Part shown: positions 34,931 to 44,000 of the stretch, one piece after another | How the letters are laid out: the number at the start of each line of letters is the position of its first letter | Position numbering within the stretch: the first letter of the stretch is position 1 | NCBI GenBank assembly: GCA_020639255.1 | Contig: JACKGZ010000001.1 | Span: 310,001 to 374,000, forward strand | Length of the DNA: 64,000 nt | DNA from: Phycisphaera sp. | Lineage (GTDB): Bacteria > Planctomycetota > Phycisphaerae > Phycisphaerales > UBA1924 | Reading direction: 5' to 3' | Notes under the pieces: generated by a model | Seen by the model: only the letters and a program-made list of their open reading frames with translations | What the model was told of the DNA's origin: nothing | The model's database searches: none | Program-made: the position numbers and the translations under genes

Positions 34931-35329
34931 CTACACCCGGCGCAGCGGCCGGGGTTCTTCGTGGGTGCGGATCAGGAGCGAGAGCGAGCATCCGATGATC
35001 AGGCCGATGACATTGAAGGCGTAGTCGTCGAGGCCAGCAAAGCGCCCGAGTGCGGGGATGAGCTGAGACGATTCGTCGAAGGCGGCGTAGACGACGCCGA
35101 TGACGAAGCATCGGCCGGCGTTGAGTCGCGTGCCCGGTTCGCCGAGCAACCCCGAGACGCAGAGCGTCAGCGACCAGAGCCCGAAGGCGATGAAGTGGAT
35201 GGCCAGGTCGGGGCGTTTGATCGGGCCCTCGATGCGGAGCTTTGGCCAGTGCGTGCCGACGAAGAGCAGAACCGCGATGGCAACGAACGCTGAGATCCGC
35301 AGCCAACGCGGGAAGGGGATCGTGATCAC
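34931..35329 (-). CDS. VanZ-like membrane protein
   Basis: A 132-residue protein with four hydrophobic segments. The pattern HFIAFGLWSLTL, then YAAFDESSQLIPALGRFAGLDDYAFNVIGLIIG, matches the VanZ-like family (E-x2-Q-x-(F/L/I)-x6-R-x2-x-x-D-x3-N). The start is GTG at 35329, overlapping the ParA stop (GTGA); the longer open frame upstream translates the ParA gene out of frame. VanZ-like proteins are linked to cell-envelope functions without an agreed biochemical role. Coupling to murJ is consistent with that. Confidence 0.85.
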   Translation of the reverse strand: MITIPFPRWLRISAFVAIAVLLFVGTHWPKLRIEGPIKRPDLAIHFIAFGLWSLTLCVSGLLGEPGTRLNAGRCFVIGVVYAAFDESSQLIPALGRFAGLDDYAFNVIGLIIGCSLSLLIRTHEEPRPLRRV

Positions 35330-36315
35330 GTCGGGTACCCGTAGGGCGAATCGTCCACCCAGCTGCTGGGCTGGGGAACCTGCGGCTTGGGCTCGACCTG
35401 TGCTTGAGATGCCGCCTCGGATTCCAGTTCGTGCTGCGGCCTGGGCTCGACGTTCTGCGCGGGCTCGGTGGCGGGTGGTTGCTGCTGCGTTGAGTGTTCC
35501 GGGGCGCCGGTCAGGTTGCGGGCGAGAGCCTCGTAGTCGGCTGCGCCTGCGGCAGACGGGGCGTACTCGAAGATCGTCTGCCCGAAGCTCGGGCATTCGG
35601 CGAGCTTGATGTTGCGACGCACGGCCGGGCGGAGCAGGCGGGCGCTGGACCAAGGCACATCGGTGCCCTTGGCGGCCTGGAAGAAGTCCTCGAGGTCGGC
35701 GACGACCTCCTGCGCGAGCGTGGTCTGCATCTCGTGCATGCAGAGGATCACGCCCTCGACGCTGAGCGAGGCGTTGAGCGACTGGCGCACGAGCTGGACG
35801 GTCTCGAGCAGCTTGCTGACGCCCTGGAGGGCGAGGTAGTGGGCCTGCATCGGGATCAGGACGCTGTCGGCGGCGGTGAGCGCGTTGAGTGTCAGGAGGC
35901 CGAGCGCCGGCGGGCAGTCGAGCATGACGACGTCGAAGCGGTCGCGGACGGCATTGAGGGCCTTCTGAAGGCGTTGGTTGCGGTCGGGGGCGTCGCGGAG
36001 GTCGTTCTCGACGCCGGCGAGGTCGGTCTCGGCGGGGAGCACCCAGAGGTTCTGGCGGGATTCGACGATCGCGCGGTGGATCTCGGTCTCGGGCTCGTGG
36101 AGGACGTCATAGATCGAGCCGTCCAGAGCGGTCGGGTCGATCCCGAGGTGGAGCGTGGCGTGCGCCTGGGGGTCGAGGTCGACCATGAGCGTGCGCAGGC
36201 CCTGTTTGGCGAGGGCGGCGGCGAGGTTGACGGTCGTGGTCGTCTTGCCCACGCCGCCTTTTTGGTTCATGAGCGCGATGATGCGCGGTGCGCCGGGTTG
36301 GTGAAAGGCATCCAT
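35326..36315 (-). CDS. ParA/Soj-family ATPase with disordered C-terminal tail
   Basis: A 329-residue P-loop ATPase of the ParA/MinD class. It shows the deviant Walker A NQKGGVGKTT (Lys19 and Lys24), MVDLDPQAHATLHLG, VVMLDCPPALGLLT and AHYLALQGVSKLLETV, close to chromosomal Soj. About 60 residues at the C-terminus are Gln/Pro/Glu-rich and probably unstructured. No parB follows; instead it leads a VanZ-murJ-SDR operon, so it may place an envelope or transport machine rather than the chromosome. A run of 12 G lies about 40 bases upstream of the start. Confidence 0.9.
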   Translation of the reverse strand: MDAFHQPGAPRIIALMNQKGGVGKTTTTVNLAAALAKQGLRTLMVDLDPQAHATLHLGIDPTALDGSIYDVLHEPETEIHRAIVESRQNLWVLPAETDLAGVENDLRDAPDRNQRLQKALNAVRDRFDVVMLDCPPALGLLTLNALTAADSVLIPMQAHYLALQGVSKLLETVQLVRQSLNASLSVEGVILCMHEMQTTLAQEVVADLEDFFQAAKGTDVPWSSARLLRPAVRRNIKLAECPSFGQTIFEYAPSAAGAADYEALARNLTGAPEHSTQQQPPATEPAQNVEPRPQHELESEAASQAQVEPKPQVPQPSSWVDDSPYGYPT

Positions 36316-36354
36316 GGCCCGAGTATAGAGCTTCGCGCGGAGGCTGCTGGAACC

Positions 36355-36366
36355 GGGGGGGGGGGG
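36355..36366. repeat. homopolymer run of 12 G
   Basis: Twelve consecutive G on the plus strand (12 C on the coding strand of parA), located 40 bases before the parA start and 8 bases after the WecA-type stop. It could be length-variable. Confidence 0.9.
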
Positions 36367-36374
36367 CGTGGATG

Positions 36375-37751
36375 TCAGTTGGCCGAGGCGGACTTGGAAG
36401 CTTCGGCATCGTTGTCGGTTGAGGGGGGGAGCGGCTTGGAGGCGCCCTTGCTGATCGAGCCGACGATCTCGGCTTCGATGGAGTCGCGCCTCGCGATCTT
36501 GATGGCGGTGACGCCGATGAAGCTCGCCAGCACGATGATGATGGCGTAGATGAGTCGGGCACGGCCGAAGCTGGCGCCGATGCCGAGCAGCGCGAACGCG
36601 GCCCCGATGCCGTAGAGCGCGAAGACCGCGCCCTTGACGCCGAGCGCCCGCTTGAGCATGTGGTGGAGGTGGTTGGAGTCGGCCTCGCTCATCTTCTTGC
36701 CCGAGAGCTTGCGCCGGACGATAGCGAGCGTGGTGTCCATGATGGGGATCGCGAAGATGACGAGCCCCGCGACGACGAGGTGGGTCTTGCCCGTGTCACC
36801 GAGCGTCAGGATCAGAACGACCATGCAGTAGCCGAGCAGGAGCGAGCCGGCGTCGCCGAGGAAGATGCTGGCTGGGTTGAAGTTGTGCGGCAGGAACCCG
36901 AGGCAGGCGCCCAGTATCGCCATGGCGAGGATGATGCGTTGCGTGTCGCGGGGGCCGTCGTCGACAAGCGCGAGCGTGAGGGCGATGACGAGGATGCCTG
37001 CCGCGGCGATGCCTGTGACGCCTGAGAGGAGCCCGTCGAGCCCGTCGATGAGGTTGGCGGCGTTGCACCCGCCCAGGACGAACGCGGCGATGACCGCAGC
37101 GCCGGTCCAGTAGATGACGTCGAACCCGACGCCGAACAGCACGAAACCGACGGTTTCCTGCCCGTTGATGATGATGGTTTCGATGCCGAGGCCGTGAGCG
37201 ATGGGCAGGATGATGCCGCTGGCGACCTTGATGCCGACCTCGTCGAGTGCGAGGGCGGCCGCGGCGAAGAGCTGGCCCGAGATCTTGAGACGCGGGCTGA
37301 TGTGCGCGACGTCGTCGAAGAGGCCGACGAACATGATCACGGTCATGCCGAGCAGGATCGAGAAGGGCACGATCTTGTTGGCCATGCGGAGCGGGTGCTC
37401 GGTCGGGTGGTACTCGATGAGCCCGGGGATCTGCGTGGCGACGATGGCGAAGATCATCGCGGCCATGAGGCCGAGAAAGACGGCCACGCCGCCGAGATAC
37501 GCCGTCGGGTTCTTGTGGACCTTGCGCGGGTCGCTTGGGATGTCGACGATCTTATTGGCGACGGCGAGACGTCGCATAATCGGAGTGGTCAGGAGCGTGA
37601 CGAGGAACGCGACGGCGAACACGCCGACGTAGCCCTGGAAGATGCTGGTGCGCGAGACCTCGACAGCGGCTTCGGCCGCGGCGGCGGTCTCGGGCTCGCC
37701 CATGGGTGGGGCGAAGCTCATCCAGTCCTGTGGCTGAAGCAGGGCCATCAT
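36375..37751 (-). CDS. WecA/MraY-family polyprenyl-phosphate GlcNAc/hexosamine-1-phosphate transferase
   Basis: A 458-residue membrane enzyme that links a HexNAc-1-phosphate to undecaprenyl phosphate. It has about ten hydrophobic segments and family motifs TAYLGGVAVFLGL, FVGLFDDVAHISPRLK (Asp-Asp), NLIDGLDGLLSGVTGI, NPASIFLGDAGSLLLGY and the HLHHML histidine loop. It is longer than classical WecA because of a 40-residue N-terminal lead and a charged, low-complexity C-terminus. The start is the first ATG of ATGATG at 37751, overlapping the epimerase stop. It gives module B its own priming enzyme, of a different fold from the one in module A. Confidence 0.92.
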   Translation of the reverse strand: MMALLQPQDWMSFAPPMGEPETAAAAEAAVEVSRTSIFQGYVGVFAVAFLVTLLTTPIMRRLAVANKIVDIPSDPRKVHKNPTAYLGGVAVFLGLMAAMIFAIVATQIPGLIEYHPTEHPLRMANKIVPFSILLGMTVIMFVGLFDDVAHISPRLKISGQLFAAAALALDEVGIKVASGIILPIAHGLGIETIIINGQETVGFVLFGVGFDVIYWTGAAVIAAFVLGGCNAANLIDGLDGLLSGVTGIAAAGILVIALTLALVDDGPRDTQRIILAMAILGACLGFLPHNFNPASIFLGDAGSLLLGYCMVVLILTLGDTGKTHLVVAGLVIFAIPIMDTTLAIVRRKLSGKKMSEADSNHLHHMLKRALGVKGAVFALYGIGAAFALLGIGASFGRARLIYAIIIVLASFIGVTAIKIARRDSIEAEIVGSISKGASKPLPPSTDNDAEASKSASAN

Positions 37752-38773
37752 GCGACACGCTCACCCGCCCGGATGACCCGGGCCAGATCCTCGATGGTCT
37801 TCTCGAGCGGCACGCGCGCCTCGAAGCCGACCGCCTCGCGGAGGCGCGTCAGATCGGGCCGACGTCGGCGCAGATCCTCGAACCCCGCTGGGTACGCCTC
37901 AGAGTAGGGCACATGCTCGATGGTCGATTTCGAGCCGAGCGTGCTGATGACGGCCTTGGCGAGCTCGTTGATCGTGATCGGGTGGTCTGAACCAACATTG
38001 AACACACGCCCGAAGCAGTTGCCCCTGTCCATCAGCTCGGGCAGGACGCCGACAACGTCGCGCACGTCGCAGAAGCACCGCGACTGCGTGCCCTCGCCGA
38101 AGACCTTGAGCGGCTTGCCTTCGAGGGCGGCCTCGACGAATCGGGGCAGCACCATGCCGTAGGTTCCGATCTGGCGGGGCCCGACGGTGTTGAAGAAGCG
38201 AGCGATGACGACGGGAAGATTGGATTGGCGGTGGTACGCCAGCGCGAGGTGTTCGTCGAGCGCCTTGCTCGCGGCGTACGACCAGCGGGTGACGGTGGTG
38301 GGGCCGTAGACGACATCGTCCTCTTCGCTGAAGACCTCGCCCACGCCCTTGCCGTAGACCTCGGAGCTCGACGCAACGAGCACGCGGCTGGGCTGGCCGC
38401 CTGTGCCAGATTGCAGCGACGCTTTGAGGAGCTCTGCGGTGAGCGTGACGTTGGTCTCGATCGCCTCGGCGGGCTTGTCCATGACGAGCTGCACGCCGAC
38501 GGCCGCGGCGAGGTGATAGATCTCGTCGAACGCGCCGAGTTCGCCGCGATCACCGAGCCCGTCTATGAGTGCGCCCAGATCACTCTCGATGAACGTCAGG
38601 CGTTCGCGCGACTCGGGCAGGTTCGATCGGCGTCCGGTCGAGAGGTTGTCGATGACGACGACCTCGCGTCCCTCGGCGAGGAGACGATCGGTTAGGTGCG
38701 AGCCGATGAAGCCCGCGCCCCCGGTCACCAGGGTTCGCAGCGAAGCCCGGTTTGTCGCGCGGGTGGTGCTCAT
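37748..38773 (-). CDS. NAD-dependent nucleotide-sugar epimerase/dehydratase
   Basis: A 341-residue extended SDR. It has TGGAGFIGSHLTDRLL at the N-terminus, YHLAAAVGVQLVMDKP, VASSSEVYGKG, SYAASKALDEHLA (YxxxK) and ARFFNTVGPRQ, followed by the FCDVRDVVGVL and NVGSDHPITINELA segments. By eye it is close to UDP-glucose 4-epimerase and UDP-glucuronate decarboxylase relatives. The exact sugar is not decidable here. It sits 14 bases after the Wzc-like gene and overlaps the WecA-type gene, so it probably makes the nucleotide sugar used by module B. Confidence 0.88.
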   Translation of the reverse strand: MSTTRATNRASLRTLVTGGAGFIGSHLTDRLLAEGREVVVIDNLSTGRRSNLPESRERLTFIESDLGALIDGLGDRGELGAFDEIYHLAAAVGVQLVMDKPAEAIETNVTLTAELLKASLQSGTGGQPSRVLVASSSEVYGKGVGEVFSEEDDVVYGPTTVTRWSYAASKALDEHLALAYHRQSNLPVVIARFFNTVGPRQIGTYGMVLPRFVEAALEGKPLKVFGEGTQSRCFCDVRDVVGVLPELMDRGNCFGRVFNVGSDHPITINELAKAVISTLGSKSTIEHVPYSEAYPAGFEDLRRRRPDLTRLREAVGFEARVPLEKTIEDLARVIRAGERVA

Positions 38774-38787
38774 CTCGGGCGATGGTA

Positions 38788-41013
38788 TCAGGCCTTGGCC
38801 GCCTTGCGTCCACGCTGCTGGTACTCGTGCGAGGCGCGGATGTTCTTGCGGAAGTACCCGCCGGCGGAGGAACGGACGGCGTTGATCATGACGCCCAGGA
38901 ACTCGGCCCGTGTGTCGGACAGCTCGTTCTTGAGGCGGGCGATCGTGCCGCGCTTCTCGCTCATCGCTCGGGCGACGAGGACGGTGGCGCCGCAGCGGTT
39001 GGCGAGCGCGACAGCGTCGCCGGCAACGATCGCCGGGGCGGTGTCGATGATGACCATGTCGTAGCGGGCCTCAAGCCTTGTGAGCAGCTCGCCCATGGGC
39101 TCGGTGACGATCCGCTCGAACATGCGGTGCTCGGCTGATCCCACGGTCAGCACGTCGAGGTTCTTGTTGTCCGTGGAGCAGACCGCGTCCTCGATCGAGG
39201 CAGCGCCGGCGAGGATGTCCACGAGGCCCGGGTTGGCTTCGAGGTTGAACAGGCCGTGGATCCGCGGTCGGCGGAGGTTGGCGTCGATGAGCAGGGTCTT
39301 GATGTCGGCCCGTGCGCACGCCTCGGAGAGGTTGGTGACGAAGGTCGTGGCGCCCGACTGGGGCGTCGCGGGGACGACGAGCAGCGAGCGGTGGCCCGCT
39401 TCCTGCATTCGCTTGACGATCGAGACGCGGAGCTGACGCACGCTCTCGGCCATGACGCCGGTCGGGCGGTCGTGGAAGGCGGTCTCGGGGCGTTCCGGGC
39501 GAGAGGGGTCTTCGGAGGCCATCGGCAGCATGCCGAGGACGGGCGTCCGCGGGATCATGGCGACGTCGGCCGGGCCCTTGATGCGCTGGTCGAGCATCTC
39601 ACGGAGCACGATCAGGCCCGCCACGAGGCTGACGAAGACCACGAACCCGGCGGGGATGATGATCTTTGGGTCGGGGAAGGCGGGCTTGTCGGGCACCTTG
39701 GCGTTCTGGTACACCTGCACGCGGTTGGAGCTCTCGCGGCTGGCGATGTCGTCGAGGTTGTTGAGCGCGGCCTGCGCTTCGTCCTTGCGCTCGCCGGCGC
39801 GCTCGATCTTGCGGTCGAGTTCTTTGAGTTCCTGCTGGAGCGCGGCGAGTTCGTTCAAGCGTTTCTTGTCCTTGTCGATCGCGTCGAGCAGCTCGGCTTC
39901 CTGAGCACGCAGCTGCATCAGGCTCTGGCGCAGCGTGTCGACCTGCGTGCTAAAGAGCGACTGCATGATGGAGTTGCGGAGCACATCGAGTTCTTCGCGT
40001 GTGCCGTCGATCTGGGTCTGGACATTGATTCGGCTCGGGTGATTGACACCCAGGCCGGCTTTCTCGAGTGCACGGTCTGCGGCGAGGAGCTGCTGGAGGC
40101 CGGCCTTGGTCTGGCGGACGATGGGGTCGTCTTCGGCGGCCTGGCGGATCTGTTCGGGGTAGACCACGCCGCCCGGCGCGGACATGACACGCTGCATCTC
40201 GAGCTGTTGGCTCTGGAGGGCGGTGATGTTGTCCTGGATCAGGCCGCGACGCTCGACCTTGTTCTGCATCGCGGCGTATTCCTCGCTCTTGCTGGATTCG
40301 ATAGAGTCGATCTGGTTCTCGTTGATGATGCGGTCGCGGGCGCGCTCGTTGAGGCTGATCTCGTTCTCGTATTCGAGTACGCGCTTGCTGAGCGATTCAC
40401 GCTGCTCGTCGGTGAGCTGGTCCGACGAGCTGTTGAGCTCATCCATGAATGACTGTGTGATCTGCCGAGCGATGTATGCGGCGTCCTTGGCTTGCTTGTA
40501 GCTCATCGTGAGCACGATGAACTCGGACTTGGGCACGGGCCTGGCCGAGATGTCTTCCTGGAGTTCGCGGATGGCATCGGCCCGGGCGATGGCGCCGGTG
40601 CCGTCCATGAAGGGCGCGATCCAGCTGGCGGCCTCGGTGCGGAAGGTCGGCGCGAGCAGGGCACGGTCGAGCACCTTGTCGGAGACCATGGTCTGCGCCT
40701 GCGTGGACATGAAGCGTTCGAGTTGCTCTCGGCCGAGGCGGTCTTCACTGGCCAGCTCCATGGCGTTGAGCTGTTGTGGGAGGACCTTGAAGTAGACCTT
40801 GGCGTCGTAGCGTGGGAAGAACTTGGCGAGAACGAGGTGCGCCCCGACGCCGACGGCGAGTCCGACGACGCAGGCGATCATGAGCACCCAGAAGTACTTC
40901 TTGAAGAGCTTGACGGGGTCGATGGACGGGCCGCCGCTGCCGCCCGGGTTGGGTGCGGCTGGTCTGGCTGCCATCGGCATGGCGGGTCGGTGTGTGGATG
41001 CTGCTGTGCTCAT
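38788..41013 (-). CDS. Wzc-like polysaccharide copolymerase with defective Walker A motif (module B)
   Basis: A 741-residue inner-membrane protein. It has a Wzz-like region between membrane segments near 41-63 and 451-470, with coiled coils (200-420), and a cytoplasmic BY-kinase-like domain. At the P-loop it reads ATPQSGATTF (549-558), with Ala555 where the catalytic Lys belongs, while Walker A' (LLIDANLRRPRIHGLF, 574-589) and Walker B (MVIIDTAPAI) look intact. The C-terminus holds two Tyr (GGYFRK, HEYQQRG). Nucleotide hydrolysis is therefore doubtful. It follows the giant TPR gene by 35 bases in the module B operon. Confidence 0.88.
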   Translation of the reverse strand: MSTAASTHRPAMPMAARPAAPNPGGSGGPSIDPVKLFKKYFWVLMIACVVGLAVGVGAHLVLAKFFPRYDAKVYFKVLPQQLNAMELASEDRLGREQLERFMSTQAQTMVSDKVLDRALLAPTFRTEAASWIAPFMDGTGAIARADAIRELQEDISARPVPKSEFIVLTMSYKQAKDAAYIARQITQSFMDELNSSSDQLTDEQRESLSKRVLEYENEISLNERARDRIINENQIDSIESSKSEEYAAMQNKVERRGLIQDNITALQSQQLEMQRVMSAPGGVVYPEQIRQAAEDDPIVRQTKAGLQQLLAADRALEKAGLGVNHPSRINVQTQIDGTREELDVLRNSIMQSLFSTQVDTLRQSLMQLRAQEAELLDAIDKDKKRLNELAALQQELKELDRKIERAGERKDEAQAALNNLDDIASRESSNRVQVYQNAKVPDKPAFPDPKIIIPAGFVVFVSLVAGLIVLREMLDQRIKGPADVAMIPRTPVLGMLPMASEDPSRPERPETAFHDRPTGVMAESVRQLRVSIVKRMQEAGHRSLLVVPATPQSGATTFVTNLSEACARADIKTLLIDANLRRPRIHGLFNLEANPGLVDILAGAASIEDAVCSTDNKNLDVLTVGSAEHRMFERIVTEPMGELLTRLEARYDMVIIDTAPAIVAGDAVALANRCGATVLVARAMSEKRGTIARLKNELSDTRAEFLGVMINAVRSSAGGYFRKNIRASHEYQQRGRKAAKA

Positions 41014-41048
41014 GGTTGCTTTCTCAGAAACGAATCGACCCTATCTCT

Positions 41049-44000
41049 TTATTGGTTCCGCAGCTCGGTCTGGATCTGTTCCAGCTCGGCGCGAAGCTCC
41101 TCGTCGTACGACGCCGTGTCCCCGGCGATGATCGTTCTTGCCTCTGACGCGGCGTCCTGCGCGCCAGGCGCGTTACCGGACGCGAGCAGAGCCCGCGCGA
41201 GATGCACCAGCACAGGGGCCTTATCGACATCTGTCTGGGCCATGCTGAGTGCCCGTTGGAGAACCGGGACGGCTTCCTCGGCCTTGCCCACCTCGATGAG
41301 CACCAATCCAAGGGTGTCCAGCGCCGCCCTCGAATTCGGGTCCAGCTCTGCGGCCTTGCGAGCCAGCGGCTCAGCCTCGGCGGCATTGCCCTCGTGTTTG
41401 GCCAGCGTGTAGGCCAGGTTGTTGAGCACCTCGGCGTCGTTGGGTGCGATTTCAAGGGCCGCACGCATATCGGCCTCGGCTCCGCTGTAGTCGCTCTCGC
41501 TGTAGCGGGCCATCGAGCGGAACTTGAGGGCGTTGAGTTTGATGCCCGCGTCCTGGACAGCCTCGATCACGCGGTTGAGCTGACGGATGCCCTCGGACTT
41601 GGAGGCGTCGTCGGTCAGCATGAGCTGTGCACGGAAGAGCGAGGCCCACTGCGAGAGCGACTTCTCTCGGTCGAGGGCAGCCAGATATTCCAACGCGGCC
41701 GGTGTGGTCTCGAGGAGATCGGGCAGGCTGCGCGTCCAGGCCACGAGCTGGTTCGGGTTGGCCTTGATGAGGTCGTACGCCGAAGTGAGGTTCGCGCGCA
41801 CAGCTTCGGTGTTCTGGGCGGCCTTTTCGATTTTGGCGCGGAGCATGTAGGTCGCGGGCGACTCGGTGGAGGTGAGGTTTGGGTCTTGGGCGATCTGTCG
41901 AGCCCGGCGAAGGTCGGGGCGGGGCTGCTCGAGGATGCTTGACGCGAGTCGCTGCCCGATGGCGAAGGTCTTGGACTGCTCCCACGCTCGCTCGTAGTAG
42001 CGCATCGCGGTGCGGTGGAGCCCGGCGTTGGTGAACATGTCGCCGGCGCTCATCATGAGCGTGAGGTCGGTGGGCCGACGTTTGAGCGCGGTGTCCACGA
42101 GGTCAGAGGCCATCTGCTCGCGGTCGAGTTCGATGAGTCTGCTGATCGCGCCGAGACGAAGCTGGAGGCTGTCGGGGTTGGCCTCGGCTGAGGAAACGAT
42201 GTCGCGAGCGGCGTCGTCCATCCGGCCCATCTCGGAGTACACGAGCGATCGGAACCGGTACGCGTCGGAACTCGTCGGGTTGAGTTCGATTGCGCGCGTC
42301 AGGTCGGCGATCGCGTCGGGCATGGTCTGGCGGTCCGACATCAGCTTTGTCGCGCGCTTGAGGTAGGCCAGCGAGTTGTCGGGGTAGTCCTGGATCGCCT
42401 GATCGATGAGATCGCTCGATTCGGAGGCTTTGCCCTCGAGCGCGAGCATGTCGGCGCGCATGAGCATCATGCTGAGCGAGCCGAGTTCATCCTGTGACAG
42501 ATTGCTCATTTCCTGGCGAGCCAAATCGGGCTTGCGGAGACGGAGGTAGCTCTCGATCAGGCGGGCGCGGGCCGTGTCGGTCTGGAAGTCAGCCGCGATG
42601 AGCGACTTGAGCACCGGCACGGCTTCGTCGTATCGGCGGAGCTCGAAGAGCTTGTCAGAGAGGATCGCGTCGGCGACCGGGGCGTCTTTGCTCTGGATGG
42701 ATTGAGCCTGCCTGAGGGTGGTCAGGCCTTGGTCGACCATGCCGCGATCGATCAGGAAGTTGCCGAACGCGAGATACGCGGACGGGTCGTTCAGATCGTT
42801 GGCCGGCGAAGCGATGAATTCTGCGAAGACGGTGACGGCCTGCTGGATGTCGTTGGTGTCGGCGTACCAGCGGGCGTCGAGGGCGGCGAGCGCGAGGCTG
42901 TCTTGGCGCGCACGTGCCTCATCGAGACGGGTTCTGGCCTCGTCGAACTTGCGTAGGTCGAGCGCGAGACCGATGATCAGCGTCGTGTTGCGGGCGTTGT
43001 CCGGCTCGTTCTGGGCGATGGTGAGGCGGCGTTCGTACGCGAGCTGCTTGTCGCCCACGAGGCCCTCGAGGTTGAGCCACATCTCGCGGAACTGCGGGTC
43101 GCGCTGACCGGTTGAGAGGGCCGTGCGTGCCTCGGTGAGCGCTTCGTCAAAGCGTCCTAGTCGCGAGAGCACCGCGATGTAGCCCTTGACGAGTTCGACG
43201 TTGTCGGGGCGGACGGCGATGGCTCGCTTGTAGTTCTGCAGCGCCTGGAACGTTTCGCCGAGTTCCATCTGCACGTCGGCGAGCAGCTTGATCGTGACGG
43301 CGTTGACGCTGCCGCGATCGACCGCGGCCTGCAGCGTGCGTTTGGCGAGGTCGGTGTTGCCCTCGGCCAGCTCGATCCGGGCGCGGATTGCGAGGCCCTC
43401 GGCGCCGTCGATGTCGCGGTCCTTGTTGGCCTCGTAGAGGCGCCTCGCCTCGGCGATGTTCTTGTTGCGGAGTGCCTCGTCGAACGAGTAGATCACCACG
43501 AGCTTGTTCTGCGGGTCGATCGCGCGGGCGGCGGCGAGTGCCTTGGCAGCGGCGTCGGGATCTTCGTTCTGCAGGTACAGCCTATGCAGCGCGATCTGGC
43601 GCTCGATTTCGGGGAGATCCTCGCGGCCTTCGACGGCGTCGATCTGCTTGGCGATGTCGCCGCTGATGTCGGCGAGCATCTTGAGTGATTTGAGGTTTGT
43701 ATTGTTGGGATCGATCTCAAGCCCGCGAGCGACGACTGTCTTGAGTTCGTCGTAGCGCTGCGCTTCGTTGAGGAGCTGGCCGAGCCCGACGATCAGGGTG
43801 ATCTCATCGGGGTGCTCCTTGAGTCCGTCCTGGAGTGTGGTGATCGCGGTGTCGAGTTCGCCGTTGTCTTGGGCGAGCAGGGCGTCGATCAGCACTCTCT
43901 TGACGGGATCGGTCTCGACGGAGCTATCGAGCAGTCCCTCGACGATCTTGATTTGTTCCTCGATCTCGGGGATGTCGGGCCGGATGTCACGGGCGTGCTT

